The notes under the pieces were generated by a model, which was not told where the DNA came from, ran no database searches, and saw nothing but the letters and a program-made list of their open reading frames with translations. Made by a program: the position numbers and the translations under genes. From Geomobilibacter sp964431365 (lineage in GTDB: Bacteria; Desulfobacterota; Desulfuromonadia; Geobacterales; DSM-12255): a stretch of 64,000 nt of DNA. The stretch is taken from positions 16,843 to 80,842 of the forward strand of contig CAYSJJ010000007.1 of the NCBI GenBank assembly GCA_964431365.1. The letters run 5' to 3'. This document shows, piece after piece, positions 43,000-50,949 of this stretch. The stretch's first letter is position 1. Each line of letters begins with the position of its first letter.

Positions 43000-43695
43000 C
43001 TAAACAGCAGCACCTTTGGCAAGCCGGGCCTGTTCCGCCTCGGATAGGCGCAGGTAGGATGGATTCAACAGAGGGAGCGGCGGCACGACTCCGCGCTCGA
43101 AGGCATTGAGGGCGAGCAGGGCACCGGCCGAAGCACGCGGCAGCGTTGCCGACGAAGGAGCGAAGACGGCCAGTTCCCCCAGTTCGCCAGCGAGCAGGTC
43201 GTGGTAGCGGTCGGCACCTTCCCCCACAAAGATGGTCCGTTCGGCGATCCCGGCGACGAGCAGCTTAGGCGAGATGGCCCGGTCTGGCCGGATCTGCTCG
43301 GGAAGGGAGCGGCAGCGATAGAGGCCCGCATACACCTCCCCTTTCCGTGCGTCGAACAGCGGGCAGACCGGACCGTCGGCCCACGGCAGGTTCTGGGCGA
43401 GCATGGCCAGCGAAGAGAACCCGACCGCCGGCTTGCCGGCCGCCAGGGCGAGTCCCTTGACCGTTGCCACGCCGACCCGGATCCCGGTGAACGAGCCGGG
43501 GCCCAGAGCCACGCCGAACCCGTCCAGATCGGCAATGACGAGGCCGGCATCGGCCAGGAGATCGAGGATGGCCGGCACGAGCCGTGCCGTCGCCCTCTTG
43601 CCCGGAGAGAAGAGATACTCGGCAACCGGCAGTGCACCGTCGCTCAGGGCGATGCTGCAGACGTTCGTTGAGGTGTCGACGGTGAGGAGTTTCAT
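43000..43695 (-). CDS. tsaB: tRNA threonylcarbamoyladenosine biosynthesis protein TsaB
   Basis: A 231-residue ASKHA-fold protein: MKLLTVDTSTNVCSIALSDG, GVALGPGSFTGIRVGVATVKGLA, a partner of TsaD and TsaE in making t6A37 of tRNA. Full length. The region just upstream of the start is a GGGCTCG tandem repeat. Confidence 0.93.
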   Translation of the reverse strand: MKLLTVDTSTNVCSIALSDGALPVAEYLFSPGKRATARLVPAILDLLADAGLVIADLDGFGVALGPGSFTGIRVGVATVKGLALAAGKPAVGFSSLAMLAQNLPWADGPVCPLFDARKGEVYAGLYRCRSLPEQIRPDRAISPKLLVAGIAERTIFVGEGADRYHDLLAGELGELAVFAPSSATLPRASAGALLALNAFERGVVPPLPLLNPSYLRLSEAEQARLAKGAAV

Positions 43696-43742
43696 AGCAG
43701 GCTCGGGGCTCGGGGCTCGGGGCTCGGGGCTCGGGGTTCGGG
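43686..43742. repeat. GGGCTCGG-type tandem repeat in the rseP-tsaB gap
   Basis: Five to six copies of a 7-base unit GGCTCGG in tandem, ending TTCGGGATC. Lies between the tsaB start and the rseP stop, so a transcript from rseP to tsaB would cross it. Confidence 0.8.
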
Positions 43743-43775
43743 ATCACCCGCCTCTCGCTCCCCTGGCCTCTCTCT

Positions 43776-44843
43776 TTACCCCTGATTGATGAAGTAGCGG
43801 ACGATGTCGTTGTAGAAGGCCAGAATCATCAGGCCGAGGAGGAGGACCAGACCCACCTGCTGGGCCACTTCCCGCGCCTTGAAACTGACCGGCTTGCGCA
43901 GGATCATTTCCACGAAATAGAAAAAGAGATGGCCGCCGTCCAGTATCGGTACGGGGAGCAGGTTGAGGATTCCCAGGTTTACCGAAAGGAGGGCCATAAA
44001 GGCGATGAAGCTGACCGCGCCGGCCGTGGCCTGCTGGCCCGCCATTTTGGCGATCATGATCGGCCCCCCCACCGTATCCAGGGGAATGGCCCGCTCCACC
44101 AGCTTGACGAGGGAGAGGATGGTAAGCTTGATGACGCTTGCGGTCTGGGCACTCCCCTTGACCACCGCCTCGCCGGCGCCGAAGTGGTCGACAACGGTCT
44201 CGCCGGCCGAGACCACACCGATGACCGGGGTTGTGACAGGCTCGCCGAAGAGGTTCTTGCCGGTCCTGGACTCGGGGGTGATCCGAAATGCGAGATCCGC
44301 TGTCCCGCGCCGGACCCGGACCTCCACCGCCCCCCCCTTGCTAGCGGCGATCGCCTTGGCCACGTCGTCCCACCGGGTTACGGCGGTGCCGTTGATGGCG
44401 GTGATCAGGTCATTGGCAGCGATGCCGGCCCGGGCTGCCGGCTTATCCTTGACCACCTCGCCGATCCGGGCCGTCACCGCCGGTACGCCGATCATGTAGA
44501 CGACGACAAAGGCGAGCCAGGCGAAAAGGAGGTTGAACACCGGCCCGGCGGCAACGATGACGATCCGCTGCAGCGGCGTCTTGGACTGGAAGGAGCGGTG
44601 GGAATCCTCGGGGGAGACCTCTGCGTCCGGCGCCTCCCCCACCATCTTCACGTAGCCACCCAACGGAAACGCGGAGATCAGGTATTCCGTCTCTCCGCGA
44701 CTGAAACCGACCACCTTGGGGCCAAAGCCGAGGGAAAACTTTTCGACGCCGACACCGAACAGTTTGGCAAAGATGAAATGCCCCAGCTCATGCACAAAGA
44801 TGAGCACGCCGAGAACGACAATAGCTGAAACGACACTGACCAT
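43776..44843 (-). CDS. rseP: Site-2 protease RseP
   Basis: A 355-residue membrane zinc protease. HELGH at residues 18-22 in the first helix, one PDZ domain (about residues 115-190: AGIAANDLITAINGTAVTRWDDVAKAI), and the second metal-site motif VPILDGGHLFFYFVE. It cleaves membrane-bound regulators such as anti-sigma factors. ATG at 44843 after AGGGGTAATTG. Family members may have one or two PDZ domains; I see one. Confidence 0.95.
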   Translation of the reverse strand: MVSVVSAIVVLGVLIFVHELGHFIFAKLFGVGVEKFSLGFGPKVVGFSRGETEYLISAFPLGGYVKMVGEAPDAEVSPEDSHRSFQSKTPLQRIVIVAAGPVFNLLFAWLAFVVVYMIGVPAVTARIGEVVKDKPAARAGIAANDLITAINGTAVTRWDDVAKAIAASKGGAVEVRVRRGTADLAFRITPESRTGKNLFGEPVTTPVIGVVSAGETVVDHFGAGEAVVKGSAQTASVIKLTILSLVKLVERAIPLDTVGGPIMIAKMAGQQATAGAVSFIAFMALLSVNLGILNLLPVPILDGGHLFFYFVEMILRKPVSFKAREVAQQVGLVLLLGLMILAFYNDIVRYFINQG

Positions 44844-44867
44844 CAATTACCCCTGTTAATTCGGTAC

Positions 44868-44903
44868 CAGTCCCCAGTTCCCAGTCCCTAGTCCCTGGTT
44901 CCC
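44868..44903. repeat. GGGACTGG-word repeat over the dxr stop
   Basis: On the minus strand GGGAACCAGGGACTAGGGAC followed by GGGAACTGGGGACTGG; the dxr stop TAG lies inside it, and the last dxr codons (GTRD) come from it. The same vocabulary ends rnhB near 17285-17310. Confidence 0.65.
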
Positions 44904-46048
44904 AGCAGCTCCCTGGTCTTGTCGCGACTCCACCGGTCGACGATCAGTACATCCTCGATGGAACCGAGCCGGTGGGGCTGATGGGTGTCCATGGTCCGTT
45001 CGATGACCTGGGCGATGCCGGTGAACGGGATCCTCCCGTGCAGGAATGCCTCCACCGCCACCTCATTCGCCGCATTCATGACCGCCGGCATGCTCTCCCC
45101 GTCCGCCATGGCCCGGTATGCCAGGCGTAAGGCAGGGAAACGGAGGTAGTCCGGCTGGAAGAAGGTGAGTCCCGACAGCTCTGTCAGGTCCAGGGGCTTC
45201 ACCCCGGTGGGAACCCGGCCGGGATAGGTGAGGGCATAGGCGATAGGGGCCTTCATGTCCGGCATTCCGAGCTGGGCCATGACACAGCCGTCCACATACT
45301 CCACCATGGAGTGGATGATGCTCTGGGGATGGATATTGACGGCAATCCGCTCCGGGGGGACATCGAATAGCCAGCGGGCCTCGATGACCTCCAGCCCTTT
45401 GTTCATCATCGTTGCCGAGTCGATGGTGATCTTCTGCCCCATGCTCCAGTTGGGATGGTTGAGTGCATCGTTGATGGAGACCTCGGCCAGTTTTTCCAGC
45501 GGATAATTGAGAAACGGTCCGCCGGATGCGGTCAGGATGATCCGGGTAACGTCTTCCGGCCGATGACCCTGCAGCGACTGGTATACCGCGCTGTGTTCGC
45601 TGTCCACCGGGTAAATGGGAACCCCTTTGTCGCGGGCCATCTCCATGATCAGATGACCAGCGGTCACCAGGGTCTCCTTGTTGGCCAGGGCGATCTCCTT
45701 GCCGGCCTTGATGGCGGCAACCGTCGGCACCAGTCCGGCTGCCCCGACGATGGCAGCCACCACCATGTCGGCTTCGCTTACCGTGGCGACGGCGATCATC
45801 CCTTCGACACCGGCCATGATCTCCGGCCGGTCTGCCGCCGGCAGCATCGACTTCAGCTCCTCTGCCAGCCGGTTGTTGAGAACCGCCACCAGGCGCGGCG
45901 AAAACGCCTCTATCTGTCGCTTCAGGAGTTCGAGATTAGACCCGGCGGCGAGCGCCACCACTGAAAATTTATCGCGATGGGCGGCAACGAGTTCCAGGGT
46001 GCTAACGCCGATGGAACCGGTCGAACCGAGTATGGCAAGTTGTTTCAT
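44888..46048 (-). CDS. dxr: 1-deoxy-D-xylulose-5-phosphate reductoisomerase
   Basis: A 386-residue enzyme, second step of the MEP pathway. NADPH motif AILGSTGSIGVSTLELV at the start, ALANKETLVTAGHLI, PVDSEHSAVYQSLQG and ILTASGGPFLNYP. AAGGATCAACT before the ATG. In the usual cdsA-dxr-rseP order. Confidence 0.97.
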   Translation of the reverse strand: MKQLAILGSTGSIGVSTLELVAAHRDKFSVVALAAGSNLELLKRQIEAFSPRLVAVLNNRLAEELKSMLPAADRPEIMAGVEGMIAVATVSEADMVVAAIVGAAGLVPTVAAIKAGKEIALANKETLVTAGHLIMEMARDKGVPIYPVDSEHSAVYQSLQGHRPEDVTRIILTASGGPFLNYPLEKLAEVSINDALNHPNWSMGQKITIDSATMMNKGLEVIEARWLFDVPPERIAVNIHPQSIIHSMVEYVDGCVMAQLGMPDMKAPIAYALTYPGRVPTGVKPLDLTELSGLTFFQPDYLRFPALRLAYRAMADGESMPAVMNAANEVAVEAFLHGRIPFTGIAQVIERTMDTHQPHRLGSIEDVLIVDRWSRDKTRELLGTRD

Positions 46049-46080
46049 AGTTGATCCTTTACCAGGATATTGAAGGCGTC

Positions 46081-46120
46081 AGGTTGCTCAAAAATGGCCA
46101 GATCGTCGCACCAGCAACCT
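46081..46120. repeat. 40-bp miniature repeat with AGGTTGCT ends
   Basis: AGGTTGCT at the left and AGCAACCT at the right are exact inverted copies. The first about 30 bases match the right end of the 32695-32899 element read on the other strand (AGGTTGCTCAAAAAT, then CAGAT and CGCACC), so this is a short member of that family in the cdsA-dxr gap. Confidence 0.65.
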
Positions 46121-46127
46121 ATTACTC

Positions 46128-46916
46128 TCAAAACAGATAGTGGGCATACCACCAGGCGGCCGGGACGGCAAAGAGGATGCTGTCGAGCCGGTCCAGGATA
46201 CCGCCGTGCCCCGGGATGATGGTACCGGAGTCTTTCACACCGCAGCTCCGCTTCAGCAGGGATTCGAACAGGTCGCCCAACTGACCGAGAATGCCGAGAA
46301 GCAGAGCGGTGCCGATGCAGTCGACCAGGGTCAGTTCCGGGAAAAAGGTCCGGCTGGCAATCAGGGCGCCGACCAGACTCCCGGCAACGCCGCCAAGGGA
46401 ACCCTCCACACTCTTGTTGGGACTCACGATCGGATAGAGCTTGCGTCGACCGACGGTACTGCCGACGTAGTAGGCGCCGGTATCGCCGGACATGACGATG
46501 ACCAGGAGAAGAAAGATCCAGGAGGTCCCGTGGGGCTCGCTCCGCAGAAGTATCATATGCCCGAGCAAGAGCGGTACGTAGAGAAAACCGAAGAGGCGAA
46601 GGGCAGCCTCACTGGCCGCGTGGCGTATCTCGCCGATCCTGAACAGGGCAACAAGGCAGCAGAGGAGCACCAGCCCGACTCCGGCAGGAAAGATGAGCGG
46701 CTGGAGCGAGGGGATAAAACAGATGGCAAACAGACCGCCCAGCAGGGCAGTCGCCCGGTTATCGCCGGCATGCCCCGGCAGGGCCATCCGGAAGAACTCC
46801 ATGAGCCCCAGCAGCGACAGGAGGGCGATGAACGCAGCGAACAGGCGCTGATCCGCCTTGAGAATCAGGAGAATGAGAAGCGGCAGGGCAACAGCCGCGG
46901 TCAACAGTCGCTTAAT
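46128..46916 (-). CDS. cdsA: Phosphatidate cytidylyltransferase (CDP-diacylglycerol synthase)
   Basis: About 262 residues, polytopic, with the full signature SLLKRSCGVKDSGTIIPGHGGILDRLDS near the C-terminus. It makes CDP-diacylglycerol for pssA. The start is unclear: homologues begin near MKRLLTA, but here that codon is ATT (46916-46914), six bases after GGAG. In-frame GTG and TTG codons further up (46997, 46976) have no ribosome site and lie in repeat sequence. I use ATT as the most likely start, a rare codon. Confidence 0.85.
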   Translation of the reverse strand: MKRLLTAAVALPLLILLILKADQRLFAAFIALLSLLGLMEFFRMALPGHAGDNRATALLGGLFAICFIPSLQPLIFPAGVGLVLLCCLVALFRIGEIRHAASEAALRLFGFLYVPLLLGHMILLRSEPHGTSWIFLLLVIVMSGDTGAYYVGSTVGRRKLYPIVSPNKSVEGSLGGVAGSLVGALIASRTFFPELTLVDCIGTALLLGILGQLGDLFESLLKRSCGVKDSGTIIPGHGGILDRLDSILFAVPAAWWYAHYLF

Positions 46917-46934
46917 GGTTGTCTCCTGGGAAAA

Positions 46935-47040
46935 AACCGCTCGGGGTTCGGGGCTGATGGCTCGGGGTAGAGCCAAAAACCAAAAAACAGCGATCACGGT
47001 AGCAGCTTGGTGTTAAGGTTTTGCCCCGAGCCCTGAGCTC
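46935..47040. repeat. CTCGGGG-word repeat in the uppS-cdsA gap
   Basis: CTCGGGGTTCGGGGCTGATG and GGCTCGGGG on the left oppose CCCCGAGCCCTGAGCTCTC on the right near 47023-47041; another member of the short-word class in inverted arrangement. Confidence 0.6.
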
Positions 47041-47772
47041 TCAGCCCTCTTTCAGCTGGTCGCTGGTCAGGCCGAAACGCCGCTCACGCCGGTGAAAATC
47101 AGCCAGGGCCTTGTGCAACTCCTGGGCGGTAAAATCGGGCCAGTTGACCTCGGTAAAGTAGAGTTCAGTGTAGGCCATCTGCCAGAGCAGGAAGTTGCTG
47201 ACCCTGGTCTCGCCGCTGGTCCTGATGAGCAGGTCCGGTTCGGGCATTCCGTCAGTATAGAGATACTTGGCAAACCGTTGCTCCGTAACCTCTTCCGGCG
47301 TAATCCTGCCGGCCGTCACGTCAGCGGCGACACTGCGGCATGCCCGGATGATCTCCTGGCGCGAGCCGTAGGAGAGTGCCAGGGTAAGGGTCATGCCGGT
47401 ATTGCCGCTCGTGACGGCAATGGCGTCGCTGACTACCTGGCGTACATCGGGGGGCAACTCCTCCCGTGCACCAATGACGTTGAAGCGGATGTTGTTCTGC
47501 TGCATCCGCGGCACTTCCATCCTGATGTACTTCTTGAGGAGCGCCATCAGGGCGTGGACCTCGGTTTTGGGCCGGGACCAGTTCTCCGCTGAAAAGGCAT
47601 AGAGGGTAAGGTAGCCGATACCGAGCCGCGAGCACTCCTCCACGATCACCCGTACCGTCTCTACTCCCTTGCGGTGGCCGACGATGCGACGCAGCATCCG
47701 GGCCTTTGCCCAGCGCCCGTTGCCGTCCATGATCACTGCCACATGCCTGGGAAGATTGTCCGCCTTCGTCAT
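47041..47772 (-). CDS. uppS: Undecaprenyl diphosphate synthase
   Basis: A 243-residue cis-prenyltransferase: VAVIMDGNGRWAKAR at residue 13 (D-G-N-G-R-W-A), LTLYAFSAENWSRP, and RTSGETRVSNFLLWQMAYTELYF. It makes the C55 carrier for peptidoglycan and LPS O-units. Start ATG at 47772; the longer frame includes the frr terminator and is rejected. Confidence 0.96.
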   Translation of the reverse strand: MTKADNLPRHVAVIMDGNGRWAKARMLRRIVGHRKGVETVRVIVEECSRLGIGYLTLYAFSAENWSRPKTEVHALMALLKKYIRMEVPRMQQNNIRFNVIGAREELPPDVRQVVSDAIAVTSGNTGMTLTLALSYGSRQEIIRACRSVAADVTAGRITPEEVTEQRFAKYLYTDGMPEPDLLIRTSGETRVSNFLLWQMAYTELYFTEVNWPDFTAQELHKALADFHRRERRFGLTSDQLKEG

Positions 47773-47814
47773 TCCGACCGCCGTATCCAGTGCCGCGCAT
47801 CGACGGGGCACAAA

Positions 47815-47838
47815 CAAAAATCCCCCATAGAGGGGGAT
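47815..47838 (-). terminator. Terminator of frr
   Basis: Stem ATCCCCC / GGGGGAT then TTTTTGTTTG on the minus strand, about 70 bp past the frr stop and 43 bp before uppS. Confidence 0.75.
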
Positions 47839-47910
47839 GGCTCATATAATCACAACCAGGTTCAGGGTGCAAGGAAAAACCTGGGAGAGGTCAGAGCCGT
47901 CAAGGGACGG

Positions 47911-48468
47911 CTAGACCTCCATCACCTCTTTCTCCTTGTGCACGAACACCTCGTCTACCCTGTGCACATGCTTGTCGGTCACATCCTGGACTTCCTTCTC
48001 GGAGCGCTTGAGCTCATCTTCGGAAATCTTCTTGTCCTTTTCCAATTTTTTCAGCTGATCGATGGCATCGCGCCGGATGTTCCTTACGGCGACCTTGGCG
48101 TCTTCGGCAAGCTTCTTCAACTGCTTGACGGTCTCCTTGCGACGCTCTTCGGTCAACGGCGGGAGGTTCAGGCGGATCAGCTTGCCGTCATTGGCCGGGG
48201 TCATGCCGAGGTTGGCGTTCATGATCGCCTTCTCGATGATCGGGATCATCTTGGTTTCCCACGGCTGCAGGGTTATGGTCCGGGGCTCGGGAACAGCCAG
48301 GGTTGCCACGGCGCTCAGCGGCGACGGGGTCCCGTAGTAATCGACCTTTATCTCCTCCAGCAGACCGGTGCTGGCCCGGCCGGTTCTCACCTTCTGGTAC
48401 TCGCGCCGGAGTGATTCGATCGTCTTGTCCATATGGGCAGACATATCCGCGATAACTTCCTTGCTCAC
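47911..48468 (-). CDS. frr: Ribosome recycling factor
   Basis: A 185-residue protein with SLRREYQKVRTGRASTGLLEEIKVDYYGTPSPLSAVA and the C-terminal RRDAIDQLKKLEKDK segment. It splits post-termination ribosomes with EF-G. It begins one base after the pyrH stop. Confidence 0.98.
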   Translation of the reverse strand: MSKEVIADMSAHMDKTIESLRREYQKVRTGRASTGLLEEIKVDYYGTPSPLSAVATLAVPEPRTITLQPWETKMIPIIEKAIMNANLGMTPANDGKLIRLNLPPLTEERRKETVKQLKKLAEDAKVAVRNIRRDAIDQLKKLEKDKKISEDELKRSEKEVQDVTDKHVHRVDEVFVHKEKEVMEV

Positions 48469-48469
48469 G

Positions 48470-49189
48470 TCACTCTCCTTTCACGATCGTGCCGATTTCT
48501 TCACCGAAGACCACCCGCTTTACATTGCCGTTAGTGGTCACATCAAAGACGACGATCGGGAGGCTGTTGTCCATGCAGAGGGAGACGGCCGTTGCGTCCA
48601 TGACCTGCAACCCCTTGCGCAGAACGTCGATATAGGTGAGGGAATGGTACTTGACCGCCTGGCTATCCTTCTTGGGATCGGCGGTGTACACCCCGTCCAC
48701 CTTGGTCCCCTTCATAATGACGTCGGCCCCGATCTCCATGGCCCGAAGGCTGGCGGCCGTATCGGTGGTGAAATACGGGTTGCCGGTACCGGCACCGAAG
48801 ATGACCACCCGTCCCTTTTCCAGGTGTCGGATGGCCCGGCGCCTGATGTACGGTTCGGCGACCTCCTGCATGGCAATGGCCGACTGGACCCGGGTATCCA
48901 CCTCCAGGTGCTCCAGGGCATCCTGCATGGCCAGGGCGTTGATCATGGTGGCAAGCATTCCCATATAGTCGGCGCTGGCCCGATCCATCCCCTTTGAGGA
49001 GGCGGCCAGCCCCCGGAAGATGTTGCCGCCGCCGATCACCAGCGCCAGTTCCACGCCACACTGGACGACCTCTTTGATCTCGTTGGCAATGGAGGTGATG
49101 GTCAGGGGGTCGATACCGTACCCCTGCTCGCCGCCGAGCATCTCCCCGGAGAGTTTCAACAGGACCCGCTTGTATATCGGTGCAGCCAT
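48470..49189 (-). CDS. pyrH: UMP kinase
   Basis: A 239-residue amino-acid-kinase-fold enzyme: RVLLKLSGEMLGGEQGYGID, LVIGGGNIFRG, DTAASLRAMEIGADVIMKGTKVDGVY. It phosphorylates UMP and is often controlled by GTP and UTP. ATG at 49189 after GGGGAGTGTCGA. In the conserved rpsB-tsf-pyrH-frr order. Confidence 0.97.
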   Translation of the reverse strand: MAAPIYKRVLLKLSGEMLGGEQGYGIDPLTITSIANEIKEVVQCGVELALVIGGGNIFRGLAASSKGMDRASADYMGMLATMINALAMQDALEHLEVDTRVQSAIAMQEVAEPYIRRRAIRHLEKGRVVIFGAGTGNPYFTTDTAASLRAMEIGADVIMKGTKVDGVYTADPKKDSQAVKYHSLTYIDVLRKGLQVMDATAVSLCMDNSLPIVVFDVTTNGNVKRVVFGEEIGTIVKGE

Positions 49190-49246
49190 TCGACACTCCC
49201 CTTCGTTTGTGGTCTCCGCCGGGACCGTTTGGCCCGGAACGGATAC

Positions 49247-49281
49247 TAAAAAGCCGACCTTCATCAGGCCGGCTCTTTGTT
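49247..49281 (-). terminator. Terminator or attenuator after tsf
   Basis: Stem AGAGCCGGCC / GGTCGGCTTTTT on the minus strand with T-run; lies between tsf and pyrH. Confidence 0.75.
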
Positions 49282-49285
49282 TCCT

Positions 49286-49936
49286 CTAAAGGCCTGCTGC
49301 CGCCGCGACCTCTGCGGCGAAGTCGGACTCCTTCTTGGCCAGCCCCTCACCCAGGACATACTTGGTGAAGCGCCTGATGGTGATGTTCTCGCCGATGCCG
49401 GCGATGGTCTCGTTGAGGTAGGTCTGAACCGTCTTGTCCGGATCCTTCACGTAGGCCTGCTCCAACAGACAGATGTCGGAGTAGAACTTGTTGACCTGCC
49501 CTTCGATGATCTTCTCGATGATGTTCTCGGGCTTGCCGGTCTCGCGGGCCTTGGCGCGGTAGATATCCTTCTCCCGCTCCACCACGTCGGCCGGCACTTC
49601 CTCGCGGCGCACGAACTGGGGGCCCGCGGCGGCGATGTGCATGGCAACGTCCTTGACGAATGCCTGGAAGTTTTCGTTCTTGGCCACGAAGTCGGTTTCG
49701 CAGTTCACCTCGACCAGCACGCCGATCTTTCCGCCAGCGTGGATATAGGTACCGACGATCCCTTCGCTGGCAACACGGCCGGCCTTCTTGGAGGCGGCGG
49801 CAAGCCCCTTCTTCCGCAGGTAGTCGATCGCCTTCTCGTGATCGCCTTCGGTCTCGGTAAGGGCCTTCTTGCAATCCATCAGGCCTGCGCCTGTTGCTTT
49901 TCTCAGTTCGTTTACCTGTGCAGCTGTGATACTCAC
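49286..49936 (-). CDS. tsf: Elongation factor Ts
   Basis: A 216-residue protein with AAQVNELRKATGAGLMDCKKALTETEGDHEKAIDYLRKKG and VEVNCETDFVAKNENFQAFVKDVAMHIAA, the two EF-Ts signatures. It exchanges GDP on EF-Tu. The length is the short form, lacking the E. coli coiled-coil insert. Confidence 0.98.
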   Translation of the reverse strand: MSITAAQVNELRKATGAGLMDCKKALTETEGDHEKAIDYLRKKGLAAASKKAGRVASEGIVGTYIHAGGKIGVLVEVNCETDFVAKNENFQAFVKDVAMHIAAAGPQFVRREEVPADVVEREKDIYRAKARETGKPENIIEKIIEGQVNKFYSDICLLEQAYVKDPDKTVQTYLNETIAGIGENITIRRFTKYVLGEGLAKKESDFAAEVAAAAGL

Positions 49937-49991
49937 GGCATCCTCCCTATCTCAGGCGACGCGTAGTGCGCCGTCGTGGCTCGAATATCGG

Positions 49992-50762
49992 TTACTCGGC
50001 AGCCCCGGTCGCTTCGCCGGCTTCATCGGCGGCAGCTTCTTCGACTTCCGCTTCGTCACCGGTCTGCAGGTACTGGTCACGCGCCTCACGTCCTTCGAGA
50101 ATCGCGTCGGCAACCTTGCTGGAGAGGAGACGGATGGCGCGGATGGCGTCGTCGTTCCCCGGGATGACGTAGTCGATGTCGTCCGGATTGCAGTTGGTAT
50201 CGACGATGGCGACCACCGGAATGCCGAGCTTCTTGGCCTCGCTCACGGCGATCTCTTCATTGTTGGGATCGACCACGAAGAGGACACCGGGAAGCTTGCC
50301 CATCCCCTTGATGCCGCCCAGGGTCTTCTCCAGTTTGATCCGGTCCTTCTCGAGCTGGAGCCGCTCCTTCTTGGGATAGGCCTCGATGGTGCCGTCGGTG
50401 AACATGGAGTCGAGTTTCTTGAGACGATCGATGCTCTGCTTGACGGTGGCGAAGTTGGTCAACATCCCCCCCAGCCAGCGCTGGTTGACGTAGTACATAC
50501 CGCAACGGCTCGCTTCTTCGGCAACAGCGTCCTGCCCCTGCTTCTTGGTGCCGACGAAGAGAAAGGTCTCGCCGCTCCGGGCGGCCTCCACCACGTAGTT
50601 GTACGCATTCTTGAACATGCGGACGGTCTTCTGCAGGTCGATGATGTAGATACCGTTACGTGCCCCGAAGATATACGGCTTCATCTTGGGGTTCCAGCGC
50701 TTGGTCTGGTGACCGAAGTGTACGCCGGCTTCCAGCAGTTCCTTCATGGTGATCGAAGACAT
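49992..50762 (-). CDS. rpsB: 30S ribosomal protein S2
   Basis: A 256-residue protein beginning MSSITMKELLEAGVHFGHQTKRWNPKMKPYIFGARNGIYIIDLQKT, with PGVLFVVDPNNEEIAVSEAKKLGIPVVAIVDTNCNPD. The C-terminal tail is acidic and alanine-rich. AAAGGAG before the ATG. First gene of the tsf operon. Confidence 0.98.
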   Translation of the reverse strand: MSSITMKELLEAGVHFGHQTKRWNPKMKPYIFGARNGIYIIDLQKTVRMFKNAYNYVVEAARSGETFLFVGTKKQGQDAVAEEASRCGMYYVNQRWLGGMLTNFATVKQSIDRLKKLDSMFTDGTIEAYPKKERLQLEKDRIKLEKTLGGIKGMGKLPGVLFVVDPNNEEIAVSEAKKLGIPVVAIVDTNCNPDDIDYVIPGNDDAIRAIRLLSSKVADAILEGREARDQYLQTGDEAEVEEAAADEAGEATGAAE

Positions 50763-50868
50763 CTTTTTTCTCCTTTGGTTTTTCCTCCGCCCCCCGCTCC
50801 AGCCGCGGAACCCGGATACCGGGCACCCCCGCGCAACAAAGGGGACGTGTGAAATAAAATAGCGTGCT

Positions 50869-50897
50869 TATATAGCACGATGGCCGGCTGATGGCAA
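50869..50897 (-). promoter_or_regulatory. Promoter of rpsB
   Basis: TTGCCA (50897-50892), 17-bp spacer, TATATA (50874-50869) on the minus strand; leaves a leader of about 100 bases, GC-rich and foldable, where S2 autoregulation would act. Confidence 0.7.
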
Positions 50898-50949
50898 GGA
50901 ATTTTTCCGAGAGGGGTGGTGCTGAAACAGCGGATGTCAGCAACGATTT

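Noticed and set aside
42741..43109. 122-codon plus-strand frame in the tsaB-ilvD gap
   Set aside because: It crosses the ilv promoter, the word repeats and the 3' part of tsaB; composition is not protein-like.
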